Assembly (NCBI GenBank): GCA_963989385.1
Contig: OZ022501.1
Span: 25,118,602 to 25,182,601, forward strand
DNA: 64,000 nt
Source: Ctena decussata
Lineage: Eukaryota > Mollusca > Bivalvia > Lucinida > Lucinidae
Direction: 5' to 3'
The notes beneath the pieces were generated by a model, which did not search any database, was not told where the DNA came from, and saw nothing but the letters and a program-made list of their open reading frames with translations. Made by a program: the position numbers and the translations under genes. This document shows, piece after piece, positions 32,701 to 42,500 of the stretch. Position 1 is the first letter of the stretch, and each line of letters starts with the position of its first letter.

Positions 32701-32966
32701 CGCTTTTTCCTATCACGTCTGTAAACCTTATAATTGTCTGGAAAGATCTCTGTGCTGAGGTGTTTGTCCGTCAACCAGGATTCAGTTCCTATAACAATGT
32801 CAGCATCAGTTGTTTCACACAATGTAAGTAGAGATGCCTTTTTGCCCACAACAGACTGGCAATTCAGGTTAATGACCTTGAATGGTATATCACTCCTTTG
32901 CTTCTTACTTATGTGAATAGACTGTGGTTCGTCAGAGTCGTTTAGGAAACTTGGGTGGTCGTGCAT
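29766..32966 (-). mobile_element. CR1/L2/Jockey-like LINE, 5'-truncated, inserted in a palindromic satellite
   Basis: The unit reads endonuclease-reverse transcriptase on the minus strand and is flanked on both sides by ~85-bp satellite monomers (left 28640-29765, right from about 32955). Its 3' end carries a short GATGTA-type repeat (near 29775-29790), the usual CR1/L2-style tail instead of poly(A). No ORF1 is present, so it is truncated near the start of ORF2. The 5' junction is uncertain by about 10 bases, and a target duplication could not be defined. Confidence 0.85.
30069..32966 (-). CDS. LINE ORF2: AP-like endonuclease plus reverse transcriptase
   Basis: 965 residues from an ATG at 32966 to the stop at 30069, without frameshift or stop. 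Numbering from the open-frame beginning nine codons upstream (32993): endonuclease motifs NLNCQS (42-47), TESWL (70-74), GGDFN (176-180) and SDHEAV (252-257); reverse-transcriptase motifs GPDSIPARLL, NYRPVSLTS (549-557), DFSKAFD (621-627), [10 protein letters not shown] (677-686) and the catalytic FADD (707-710). The C-terminus SFFPRTIPAWNRLP is typical of CR1/Jockey-type elements. Function by family: target-primed reverse transcription. The start ATG and the first residues come from the satellite, not the element. The intact frame suggests a recent insertion; whether it is expressed is unknown. Confidence 0.9.
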   Translation of the reverse strand: MHDHPSFLNDSDEPQSIHISKKQRSDIPFKVINLNCQSVVGKKASLLTLCETTDADIVIGTESWLTDKHLSTEIFPDNYKVYRRDRKKRKGGGVFILVRNSIHSMEPDELKVDGDCEQIWVQIQATGASHLYVGAFYRPPDADNPEYLAQLDSSLARIPEGAHIWLGGDFNLGDINWLDNSVNGSAPKPSLCHQLIGIVQDRFLQQLVSQPTRITENTESILDLFFSNNSSLISNTEVIPGISDHEAVYIEASLRPHKNPTQPRTVFCYNKANHDSMNEDLIKLHQDMSGMLSDSTEDLWSIFKSRITALMNKHIPSKTLSGRKIKKPWIDKKVKIALRKKARLYTKMKKSKNEIDIRKYKQCKSETQQLERQAYHSYINNIIEVQENDDDKPSKQKRFWSYIKSLRKDNTGISPLKDKGRLFNTPKDKANILNRQYASVFTQEDQNQVPSPSGTPFPAMDGIKVTEDGVRKMLEKTNPRKATGPDSIPARLLKDYASRLAPVLTIIFNRSLQEGTVPDDWRHANVTAIFKKGARHDAANYRPVSLTSLCCKLLEHVIVSNTVSHLEKHNILNDCQHGFRAKRSCETQILTLYHELASSVNKRIQTDMVILDFSKAFDRVPHQRLLRKVHHYGIRGTTFQWIASFLGNRSQQVMVEGQSSEKVPVVSGVPQGSVLGPVLFLMFINDLPENINSQTRLFADDCILYRQIKSSSDQSLLQEDLDKLAAWEDRWGMEFHPQKCSVLRVSRAKTPMTFPYKLKGTVLAEDTTTKYLGVDLQSNLAWNQHISRVTKKANSMLGFLRRNLRHASEETKTKAYVTMVRSNLDYCCTIWNPYQQDQKYQVEMVQRRAARFVTNRYRNTSSVTDMLQHLGWETHEARRSKLQLIVFYKIVHDLIAIPSSSYLTPGSTRTRAAHSLKFQQYSTSTDCFKYSFFPRTIPAWNRLPATVAEAPSLAFFKRELSNLPF

Positions 32967-33100
32967 ACAAAGGGGTACACGCTGTAGGCACACATCGTTT
33001 ATTCAAATGCCAGAAAAATCGTTGACGATTGTCAGAAAAAATCACCGCCTACCGGGACTAAGCCTCCACCCAGTGGGTGTGTAGGCTCCCAGAATTCCAA
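32955..33100. repeat. ~85-bp palindromic satellite, right part after the LINE
   Basis: GTGCATACAAAGGGGTACAC followed by GCTGTAGGCACAC resumes the monomer right of the LINE. A last GTGTAGGCTCCCAGAATTCC block sits at about 33080-33100. This shows the LINE entered a pre-existing array. Confidence 0.8.
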
Positions 33101-33340
33101 CAACCTTAGAAAGTTTAGTTCAATAGAGTTTATTGGTCAAGTCAAATCGGGTCATAAGTTCTATCAAAAGTCCTTAGATATTGATTGTGCGCTGCCTCTT
33201 GTCTTATGACGTCATCATGTCGTAAGCAGCTGGTCGATACTTTTCAAAACAAATAGGACTTCAATGATGTTTACATAATTTTACGATGCCAACGGGGAAG
33301 AAACAAGTTTTTAAAGGAAATGTACCAAGCTTTGGATAAC

Positions 33341-33489
33341 CACAGGCGCTTGAAGTTCTATGCTATGAAACATATTTCAATGCCGCTAAACATCCAGGCT
33401 ATGAGCCATTTTGAAGAAATGACCTATAGACTGCGTCAAGTATAAAGGGTTTTGAGGGTTTTTTGAGCATAGAACTTCAAGCGCCTGTG
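33341..33489. mobile_element. 149-bp MITE with 24-bp perfect inverted ends and 7-bp target duplication
   Basis: Terminal repeats 33341-33364 (starting CACAGGCGCTTGAAGTTC) and 33466-33489 are exact complements. They are flanked by GGATAAC at 33334-33340 and 33490-33496. No internal frame. The duplication length differs from the 8 bp of hAT and the 2 bp of mariner, so the superfamily is open. Confidence 0.9.
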
Positions 33490-33496
33490 GGATAAC

Positions 33497-34171
33497 TAAC
33501 AACTGCTGTATGATATTTGAATGGCTTTAGGTTCTTGCTCTGCATGGAAATGATTTCAGATCGAGGTATCTGGTTTCTGTTAACGAATTTCCATCTCCTT
33601 CGCATTCTACATCGACCATGTTGTCTTTAAAATGGTCGCTGTTCCGAAATATCGAGGTCGAATCGGACGATGGCGGCCATCTTGAATTGCTTAATGACGG
33701 TTTAAAGATACCCCCAGACCATCATTAAGTTAATGAAGAGATAATGACGAACTCGCGTCATTAAAAGTTTCATAGATCTACAACCGAATTTAATAACGCG
33801 TTAATTAATGGCGGTTTAATGAGGGTTTAATTTGTCATTAAAGTTTGATACAACCGGGTCCAGAACATCTCCCACACATCCATTAATCTGGAAAAAAAAA
33901 TGGATACCCTAATTTTCAAGGCCATTCCTTTATCTCGGCTTCCGTAAACAGGAGGCACATCAGACTTCTTCAATATATACATCAGACCTTTGCGTGTCAC
34001 CTCCCACAAAACTAGGTCACAGTGACCTACTTATTGGAATACCGTCAATTTTTCGAGGTCAGCTCTTTACTTCTGCTTCTATAATCTTTAGGCCTTCTAA
34101 CTGCATCAGAGTATGCATGTCCGCTCCAGGTCTTGGTCACAGTGACTTTTTTTGTGGCAGCTGACATCATA
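33497..34171. other. intergenic, TTAATG-rich inverted repeats and nuclear-receptor-like palindrome
   Basis: 33690-33840 is rich in TTAATGACGG / CATTAA inverted motifs, probably a worn MITE. AGGTCACAGTGACCT lies at 34014-34028 in a repeat shared with 23110-23160. ATGGCGGCCATC is at about 33669. No gene seen. Confidence 0.45.
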
Positions 34172-34403
34172 TGAGCCGCGACACGAGAAAACCAACAATG
34201 TGGTTGTGCGCCCAGTGCAGACTCAGATCAGCCTGGGCATCCACAGTCTGATCATAGTCTTCTCTGTCTGCAGAGGTAGCTTAGACCCTTAGCTAGCCTT
34301 TAAGCGCTTAGCGAAGTCTGATCAGACTGGGCGGATGCCTAGGCTGATCTGAGTCTGCGCTGGGCGCACAACCACATTGTTGGTTTTCTCATGTCGCGGC
34401 TCA
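34172..34403. mobile_element. palindromic MITE, GAGCCGCGACA family (copy 4)
   Basis: One of the best-kept copies: ends TGAGCCGCGACACGAGAAAA and CATGTCGCGGCTCA, flanked by CATA/TATT. Inner arms GCGCCCAGTGCAGACTCAGA and CTGAGTCTGCGCTGGGCGC. Confidence 0.85.
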
Positions 34404-36981
34404 TATTAAGTTTTCAAGGTATAGGTCCTGTATATCTCAGCTTCAATAATACTCAATTTAAGCCTGAGGTGACAGGGTATTTCAAACTTAATCAGTGCAT
34501 GCACAAAACTGCTTCAGGTTACCTCTCACAAAACTTGGTCATAGTGACCCACTTTTCATAACCAGCCACTTGCTAGTGGCAGGGCATTATGTTTTCCTAC
34601 TGGCCATCCTTGTGTCCATCTGTACATTTGTCTGGGAGCACTTAGTTTCTGTTTGATGACTGAGTCTTTATTGACAGATTCTCTTCAAACTTGGTATGTG
34701 GACCTGCCTTGGGAATGTCTCACCTGGATGTTAATGGGAAAATGCCAATGATTTCTGAGTGCTATGTCCTTGTTGATTTTGAAAATTGTATAAAATGACA
34801 GATGAAACAGATTTTTTTCTGAAATTCACAATAAATGACAGACTTAAGTTACAAAATCCTTTTTTATTATGACTAAATTACTCCCCAATGACCTTGTCTG
34901 TTTTTATTCAGGGCTACATACTTATTAGTAAATACGGTAGATTTCTAAGATTTGTAGTCACAGTTTATCAAGCAGCCATTAATGATGCTTTTATTGTGAA
35001 AAATGAAATTGTATAAAGTTTTTGAGGTCAGTCTTGTATCTCAGAATCTATAGACTTTTCAGTTTTCATCAGTGCATGCAACAAAGAGCTCCAGGTTACC
35101 TTCTATCGTCAGTGACCCTACTTTAGCAAACAAATTGCACCCCTTGAGATTTTTGAGTAATGCCATATACAACCCCAGGCCTTTCAAAACTCAGACCTTT
35201 TAATCAGTTATTCTAACACAGTGCGCCTATAGAAGCAATGGAAACTTTTGTGTTTTATTCTGCAACAAGTCCCTGTTTTGAGGCGCATGATTGCTGATGT
35301 CACAGGCAACATTACTGATGATTTTTGTTATGTTTTCATGATGTTCCTTGATGTTAGCTGATGTAACATGTTCTTTTCTCTGAATTCGGCATTAAAACAT
35401 GCATCAGTGGTAAATAACATATGCAGGATCATGAGAATGCTAATAGGAAGGCTGGGAGAAGTTGAAAGAAAAAGAATAATTTTTTCAGCGTTTATGAGTG
35501 TTAGAACCGAAATAATTCAGCTCTAGCGTCAGTCATTCCACTTGTGCAAGCCTTTGATATGATCTACTTTACAAATGACCTAATAGTGAATTATTACTAA
35601 ATTCACTGCTAGATCTGAATGGTCTTAAATATTGTGACTGATCAGGAAAAAATATTTTCAGTAATTATGAGCTCAGGGGAGCAAATCAGGCCCACTTGGG
35701 CCTCTTGTTATGAAGTTGCTCCCATGCTCATTTATAAGGGAATAGACCCTGCATAAACAAGTCTATTTTTCAGAAACTATTGAAGACTAATGAGATAATA
35801 TTCAGAGCTACAGATAAGAGGGGGAAATGAAGATATTCGGAGAAAAATTTTCTTATTTCTCAACGAAAACATATGTTGTGACCCCTCATTAGAACCGTCT
35901 CGCCGAGACAGTTCTAATGATGGGTCACAAAATATGTATTTAAGAAGAAATATGCATAATTATCCCTAAATTATCTCTGTTACCCCTTCTTGTCTGGAGC
36001 ACTGGATCACATTACCGGGGGAGGCCATATAAGATGGTCTAGTTTAGCATAGATTTATGGAATAAATTTTACTGTTAAATTTGTCTCTGGAGCTATTGGG
36101 CCCATACAACGATGATAGTTTCATAGGCATGTAGCCTATGAAAGCCAAAATGCAGGGCTTTGCCTGAAAAGTAAGACATATTGTGTTCTATTTTGGCAAA
36201 TGTAGATTTTTTGGCAGGTGCCCGTAGTGTTAGGCAAATGGGCTAATGGAGTTTCAAAGGCCCGAGGTTTGCGGAAGCCAAGATACAGAGCTGAGTTTGA
36301 AAACCAGAAAACCAGACGTATAGCGATTTTTTGCAAAAGTAGGTCACCACCACCTCGTTTTGTGGTATGTGTCCTAGAGATGTTCAGCTCCGGCACAGAT
36401 GGTGTTACAAAGGTCTGAGGCTTATGGAAGCCAAATAAACCAGACACATCAATGTTTGTGACAGTATGTCACCAGGACATAGTTTTGTGGCAGGTGACCC
36501 ATGACTGAACAGACAGATCATCCAACATCAAATGGGCAACTACGTCTCGCTGAAGACACTTTTTAAAGAACTTATTCATAGCACATATCTGCGAGTCTTT
36601 TAAAGATTGTTTATGGTATAAAGCTGGCAACGTCGGTTCGGCTGTCCCAATGGCAGGCATTCTTTCAATACATTTACAGAAATGTTCATGCAAATCACTG
36701 TTGGTGACAAGGTATTTCGAAGGCATGTTAATGTGATGATTATTTTAAACAACTTGTGTACAGACTATTCTTCCGATATTTTGATTTGACTGCTCAGTTT
36801 TGACAGTGAATGCGAGTTTGTTACGGTCATGCCTTGTCAACGAAAGGTGAAATCTAACTAGGTAGGTAGATTTTGGAGTCATGGGTGGCTGCTAACATAG
36901 GACTCGGTGGGGCCTTATCTTACAGCATGTGCAGACTAGACTAGACTAGGATCAGGGCAATAGTGTGCATACATATATATA
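34404..36981. other. intergenic, one MITE, no supported gene
   Basis: 34420-35150 holds worn copies of a TGACCTACTTT-type repeat. The only frame with ordinary-looking composition is minus 36726-36469 (85 codons), which has no domain, no homology I recognise and no clear splice partner. Confidence 0.4.
35808..36005. mobile_element. foldback MITE, CTAGATAAGAGGG family
   Basis: AGCTACAGATAAGAGGGGGA to CCCCTTCTTGTCTGGAGC, with the inner palindrome CCCCTCATTAGAACCGTCTC / GAGACAGTTCTAATGATGGG. Same order as 14318 and 42845. Confidence 0.78.
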
Positions 36982-37237
36982 TGAGCAGAGACACGACAAA
37001 ACCAACAATGTGGTTGTGCGCACGCGCAGACTCAGATCAGCCTGTGCATCTGCCAAAATTGACCAGACTCTTCGTTAAGTCTCAAAGGGTAGCTAAGGGT
37101 CTAAGTTACCTCCATAAGGGTCTAAGCTACCTCCATGCGGACAGCGAAGGCTCTGATCAGACTGGGCGGATGCCCAGGCTGATTTGAGTCTCTGCTGGGC
37201 GCACAAACACATTGTTGATTTGTCATGTCGCGGCTCA
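36982..37237. mobile_element. palindromic MITE, GAGCCGCGACA family (copy 5)
   Basis: TGAGCAGAGACACGACAAAA to GTCATGTCGCGGCTCA, flanked by ATATATA and TATG. The centre has a direct duplication of CTAAGGGTCTAAG-TACCTCCAT. Confidence 0.82.
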
Positions 37238-37339
37238 TATGTAGTCTGAGCAGTTGTACAATCTATGAATCTTTGGAAATCTAAAGGGTGAGAAGCAAGG
37301 TCTTTCTGACATGTTTGCACAGATGCAGATGATTATTAC

Positions 37340-37570
37340 AGCCTCGACGTGAGAAAAATAACAAAATGGCATGTGTCCCCAGCTAAGACTCAGATCAGCC
37401 TGTGCATCTGCCAAGTCTGATCAGAGTCCCTACTGTGGGCTAAAAGGGTAGCAAAGTGTCTAAACTAGCTCCATGCAGACAGCAAAGACTGATCAGACTG
37501 GACAGATGACCAGGCTGATCTGAGTCTTTGCTGGGTGCACATGTCACTTTGTTGGTTAAGTTGCGGCTAA
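37340..37570. mobile_element. palindromic MITE, GAGCCGCGACA family (copy 6, worn ends)
   Basis: CAGCCTCGACGTGAGAAAAA to TTAAGTTGCGGCTAA, with inner GACTCAGATCAGCCTG and CAGGCTGATCTGAGTC arms intact. It lies only about 100 bp from copy 5. Confidence 0.75.
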
Positions 37571-37594
37571 TTTTTGTTTTGCATATGGCTTAAT

Positions 37595-37810
37595 GTGAAC
37601 GGCTACACCTCGATGTTTTTCTGCCATTTTTACAATGGGAGACAATTTTTGTGACTTCCTGTTTGCTTCCCTGGACAGCAAAGCCATGCAAAAGTAGGGT
37701 CTACTCTTAATGAAAAGAATTTGCTCCTAGTGGAGCAAATTCTTTTCTGTAAGAGTTGACCCCCATTGAGAAGACAGCCAAATTAAAATAGTGTTTCTCT
37801 TCACCTTTAA
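37595..37810. mobile_element. foldback, GAATGGGTAC family (inner hairpin well kept)
   Basis: TAATGTGAACGGCTACACCT on the left. The inner GGGTCTACTCTTAATGAAAA GAATTTGCTC and its complement GAGCAAATTCTTTTCTGTAA form a long hairpin ending GTTGACCCCCATTGAGAAG. Confidence 0.65.
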
Positions 37811-38373
37811 GTCCCTTTGCACACCCTGGCACACAGAAATAGGAAATTTCTACCAATACATTAGCAAAATGCAGCTGTGCTCTAAGTACGGCAGCAGTTG
37901 GGTGGATCATATGGTAAGTTTGAAAGCTGTTGGTAAGTATTGGGTATTTTTTAGGTAAATAAAACCACAAAAACACCTGTCCATATGAAAAAGTTTTTAT
38001 TTGATAGATTGATAGATACATGATTTAAAGGCAAAGATTATATACAATTTAGACAATGCCTTAAGATCAAATATCCGTTGTGATAGAATTATGTATAAAT
38101 TTGCTAGAACATTTACTCGTGTTAAGTTTGAAGTTTCTTTTGCACTTGATAAGAAAAATTCTAATTCTGTTATCCAATAACAGGTAGCTCTACAATCTTT
38201 TTCAAGTCAGCACTAACTCATGCCTGTGGATTCACATAATTATGCATGAATATAAATAAGCAAAACTTAGCAGATTCTTAAATATCCCAATTTTATCCAA
38301 ACTTGGTATCAACAATACATTTTCACAGCCTTTCGTCAAAAGCTCCAGGTAAGCCTAATAATTGGGGTGAAAT

Positions 38374-39105
38374 TTTCAAGGTGTATGAGTACACTTTCAG
38401 GGGAAGTAACTCTGCCAGTTTTACTTTTTCCTCCCCACTCTGGGGGCATCAACTCTTAAAGATAATTTTTCTCTGGAAGCAAAATCTTTAAGAGTAGACT
38501 CCCTTTATATAAGAATTTTATTGCAAGGTGGAGCAAAAGTAGTGTGGAGCAAAAGTAGTCTCCCTTTGTAAAAACGGTGATGAAATAAAAACTTGACAGT
38601 GTACCAAAATATCTTAATATTTTCTGATTTCTCAAATGAAATTGTAACCAGATCTTGTATGCATATATGAGCCGTGACACAAAAAAAACAATGTGGTTGT
38701 GCGCCCAGCAAAAGCTCAGATCAGCCTGGGCAGTAGCCAAGTATGATCAGACTCTTTGTTAAATGAAGGGTAGCTAACTGTCTAAGCTACCTCCATGCGG
38801 ACAGCGAAGACTCTGATCAGACTGGGCGGATGCCCAGGCTGATCTGAGTCTTCACTGGCCGCACAACCACATTGTTGGTTTTGTCATGTCACGGCTCATA
38901 TGATCTAGCCATAGCCTCAGGCAAGTATTTTAATGGATTTGCTCTTCTTGGAAGAATTTCCTCACCTCTCACCAATCTACTCTCTACTAAATATTTTGCT
39001 CCTGAGAGAGCAACTTATTTCAGACCTGTCCCCTATTCAGAAGGGAGTCAAAATGGAAAATGGTAGAGTTGCTCCCCATGAGAATGTACCCATTCACCTT
39101 AAATT
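38374..39105. mobile_element. foldback, GAATGGGTAC family, split by a palindromic MITE
   Basis: The left half runs from AAGGTGTATGAGTACACTTT to about 38580. The right half runs from about 38935 (TTGCTCTTCTTGGAAGAATT) to GAATGTACCCATTCACCTTA at 39085-39105. The 38668-38898 MITE lies between. Immediately downstream of the BTF3 stop codon, so it forms part of the likely 3' UTR or terminator region. Confidence 0.65.
38668..38898. mobile_element. palindromic MITE, GAGCCGCGACA family (copy 7), inside another foldback
   Basis: TGAGCCGTGACACAAAAAAA to GTCATGTCACGGCTCA. It lies between the two halves of a GAATGGGTAC-family foldback (left from 38380, right to 39105), so it inserted later. Confidence 0.82.
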
Positions 39106-39212
39106 TCATCCCCAATACTGGCTTATCTGGAGCCGACTAAGCACATTTTATAATCTAAATGTCGGGGCTCATCACACACAAGATGTAAACACAGATGTAA
39201 GTCTTGGTTCAT

Positions 39213-39259
39213 CTAGTCTCCCTCGCCTTTCGACGCTTCATCAAAATTTTCTACCAGAT
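39213..39259 (-). CDS. BTF3: BTF3 terminal coding exon 6 (residues 145-159)
   Basis: 47 nt after acceptor CCCATTGCAG. They encode [15 protein letters not shown] and stop TAG at 39215-39213. The [11 protein letters not shown] motif is diagnostic of the BTF3 C-terminus. The exon is too short for ORF finding. A tandem-repeat element begins only about 40 bases upstream of the acceptor. Confidence 0.93.
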
Positions 39260-39487
39260 CTGCAATGGGATAAAAATGCCAACTTTAAGATCCAAAACTA
39301 ACCAGAGGACCATTGGTCCTGTAGCTCACCTGAGCACTGAGCTTATGCTGAAAAAACTTTAAGTTGCCACAGCAACAAAACCACATGCACAACAGCAATG
39401 AAACACCCATTTATGTAGAGGATAATATCACAAACATTTATGGAATAAAGATTCAGCTTTATTCCCCTTTATGGCTTCAGAGAAGAA

Positions 39488-39529
<42 letters not shown>

Positions 39530-42500
39530 ATTGGCCTTTCGGTTGCAATGGCAACCAACCAAAATCAGGGATTTGGGCAAAATTCATATGGCTGGTAGAG
39601 GACTACTCCAGGAACATTTCTGTAAAGTTATGTCAAAATATCTGCAGTATCACAGAAATAAATGCCAAATTTCCACTTTCCCCAGCATAAGGCTATGGAA
39701 AATTTAAGTTTCCGTAGCAATGAGTTCATATGGGCAAGGATAATATAAAACATAATCTAGGTACAGGCTAATGTTATTAACATGTATGCAAAGCATCAGC
39801 TTCATCCCTATTATGGCTTCTGAGAAGAAGATTTTTTTACCCTTTATTTTGCCATGGCAACAAATCAAATTTAGCGATTTGAACAAAATTCATATGAATC
39901 GTAGAGGACTACTCAAGAAACATTTCTGCAGAAAAAAAATCCAAATAACTGCAGTGAGACAGCAAAAATTGCCCATTTCCACTTTTCCCATTATAAGTCA
40001 ATGGAAACTATAAGTTGCCATAGCAACCAGAGTTCTTATGGGATTGGAACAAAAAACACAATTTATGTAGAGGCTAATGTCATCAACATATATGCAAAGT
40101 ATCAGCTTCATCCCTCTTATGGCTTCTGAGAAGAAGATTTTTTTTGATTTTTTCAAAAATTTACCCTTTATTTTGCCATGGCAACCAATCAAATTTAGCG
40201 ATTTGAACAAAATTCATATGAATCGTAGAGGACTACTCAAGAAACATTTCTGCAGAAAAAATTCTAAATAACTGCAGTGAGGCAGCAAAAAAAATGCCAA
40301 TTTCCACTTTTCCCATTATAAGTCAATGGAAACTATAAGTTGCCATAGCAACCAGAGTTCTTATGCCAATGGAACAAAAAACACAATTATTCATTCCCCC
40401 CCATCTATAGATGCTATATGTAAAATATGGAAAGAATTGGCCTCATGGCTTCAGAGGAGAAGTCGTTTGAAAATGTTGACGACGGACGACGGATGCCTGC
40501 CCATACTATAAGCTCACCTATGAGCCTTCGGCTCAGGTGAGCTAACAACATTTAAAATGGTTCTGGATAAATTATTCTTTCTATTAATTGTTTTCTTATC
40601 TGATATTATTAAGACCAATACGAACTAGGCAAACCCATTATCAGACAACTCAAGGTGCTGTCTGATCAGGGTCTGCACTATATGTCATTATACTAGAATA
40701 CTTTGACACATTACTGAATGGTAAAATCAACTGGTTTGAAGTTATTTATTCAACTATAAAACAGCCCCAAAATATAAACCTATATTTCTGGGATTCTTTT
40801 GGAAGGGATAAATCAATAAAATAACAGCATTAATACTACTCACATATTTGGGGTCACTCAGGATGGGACGAACACCAACCTTCGAGCAGAATATACATGT
40901 ATATGAGGGGTGTTCATTAAATAATGGAAACTAGCCTTTATTTCATTAGCTATATGTAAGAACAGTATTCTAGATATATAATAGCTAAGAGGCATGCATA
41001 TGACATATAATTATCACTTACAGTACTTTATGGGAATATCGTTGCCATGGCAACAATGCCTTAAACTTATAAGGCTTAAGTCTCTAAATTTTTGCAAATT
41101 TCCATATATATATGCTGCTGATAAGCACCAAAGAATGGATAAAAGGTTGTAGTGGTGTGATGGCTTGATGTAAGTCTCAGATACCTTAAGAAATATACAG
41201 GTATTCATGACTTACTTTTAAGCCTGGTAGAAATATAGATCGTAAAAGGCTTTCGAACAAGCAAAATGACGTTTTTCGCTGTCAGATTTTAAGCCTGAGG
41301 GACCAAACTTTTGACGTCATTGCACTTAAACAAGCAGAGTCTTGGGAGAATTGTACAGTAGAAGAACCAAAATTATCATGTACTTAACAACCGATCAATC
41401 CACTTCAGCAAAATACTAAACATTACGGAATAAAATGTCAAAAGCCCTAAAAATCAATTACTTTAACCCCTGTTCTTGCTTTGATTCATACCAGATTTCA
41501 GAACATTTTCATAATCAATCATTATATGTGTATTTGTAAAGCCAAAAACTAACTTAAATGGAAGATAATCCTAACTTTTCCATTTATCATTAGATATCCT
41601 GCATTTTAAACATAATACAAAGACCTCCTTACCAAAATGACGGCGAAAAAATTCAAACGCTGTACCCAGCATGAACATGACGTCATATGCTGTGATGGTA
41701 ACATGTGAAAATTTTAATTTCAAACATGAATTTGAAAGCTCGAAAGGCAGTCTTTGGTGTTACATGAAGAATACTCATTTGGGAATAAAACTGACTTATC
41801 AAGACAGGTGTTTCCATTATTTAATGAACACCCCTCGTAGTAGGAGTAATTACTTTTGAGTGTCCCAATATGTAGTTGATGTAAACTACTTATATGAGCT
41901 GCGAGACTAAAAACTGGTGCTTAATCCATGTATGACCAGCAACGGCTCAGACAAGCCTGTGTCAGCACAGTCAGAGCCAAAATATACAGCTGACTGATTC
42001 CTTACATCCAAAATTAATCAGAAGTAGATAAACGGATTGGAACTCATTTTAGACAATTCGCTCTACAATAAATTGTGTAAGAAGTAAGAACTGCCAAAGT
42101 CCAGACATGTATCTTAAAATAATGAAAGAGCCAAAATTATGCTGCAGCAATACAGCATTATCATAACCCTCCCACTCCCACCCTAAAAGATGTTTGTGAT
42201 AATTTTCCCTTATCCATGAATTATCACAGATTAACACGTCGTTGGAGGGCTGATCACAAAATTTTAATTCACGATGGCCGCAGGCCGGTGTGAATTAATA
42301 TTCGTATCTGCCCAACAACACGTGCTAATCTGCGATAATTTACAGGTAAGGAAAAATTATTTCAATTCTAGCATTATAAATGATCAAATTGCAAGTTTAT
42401 TGCAATGTTTTCTAATGGACTCTTTTGAGGCGGACATCGCCAGACGTTAAATGTTTACATTTGACATCATCAAGGCGCAAAATGTGCAAGCCAAGCGTTA

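Noticed and set aside
36469..36726. 85-codon minus-strand gene
   Set aside because: Composition looks ordinary, but there is no domain, no recognised homology, no clear splice partner and no conserved start context. Not enough to call.
39364..39707. poly-proline protein
   Set aside because: Generated by the C31/A11 homopolymer in a repeat element.
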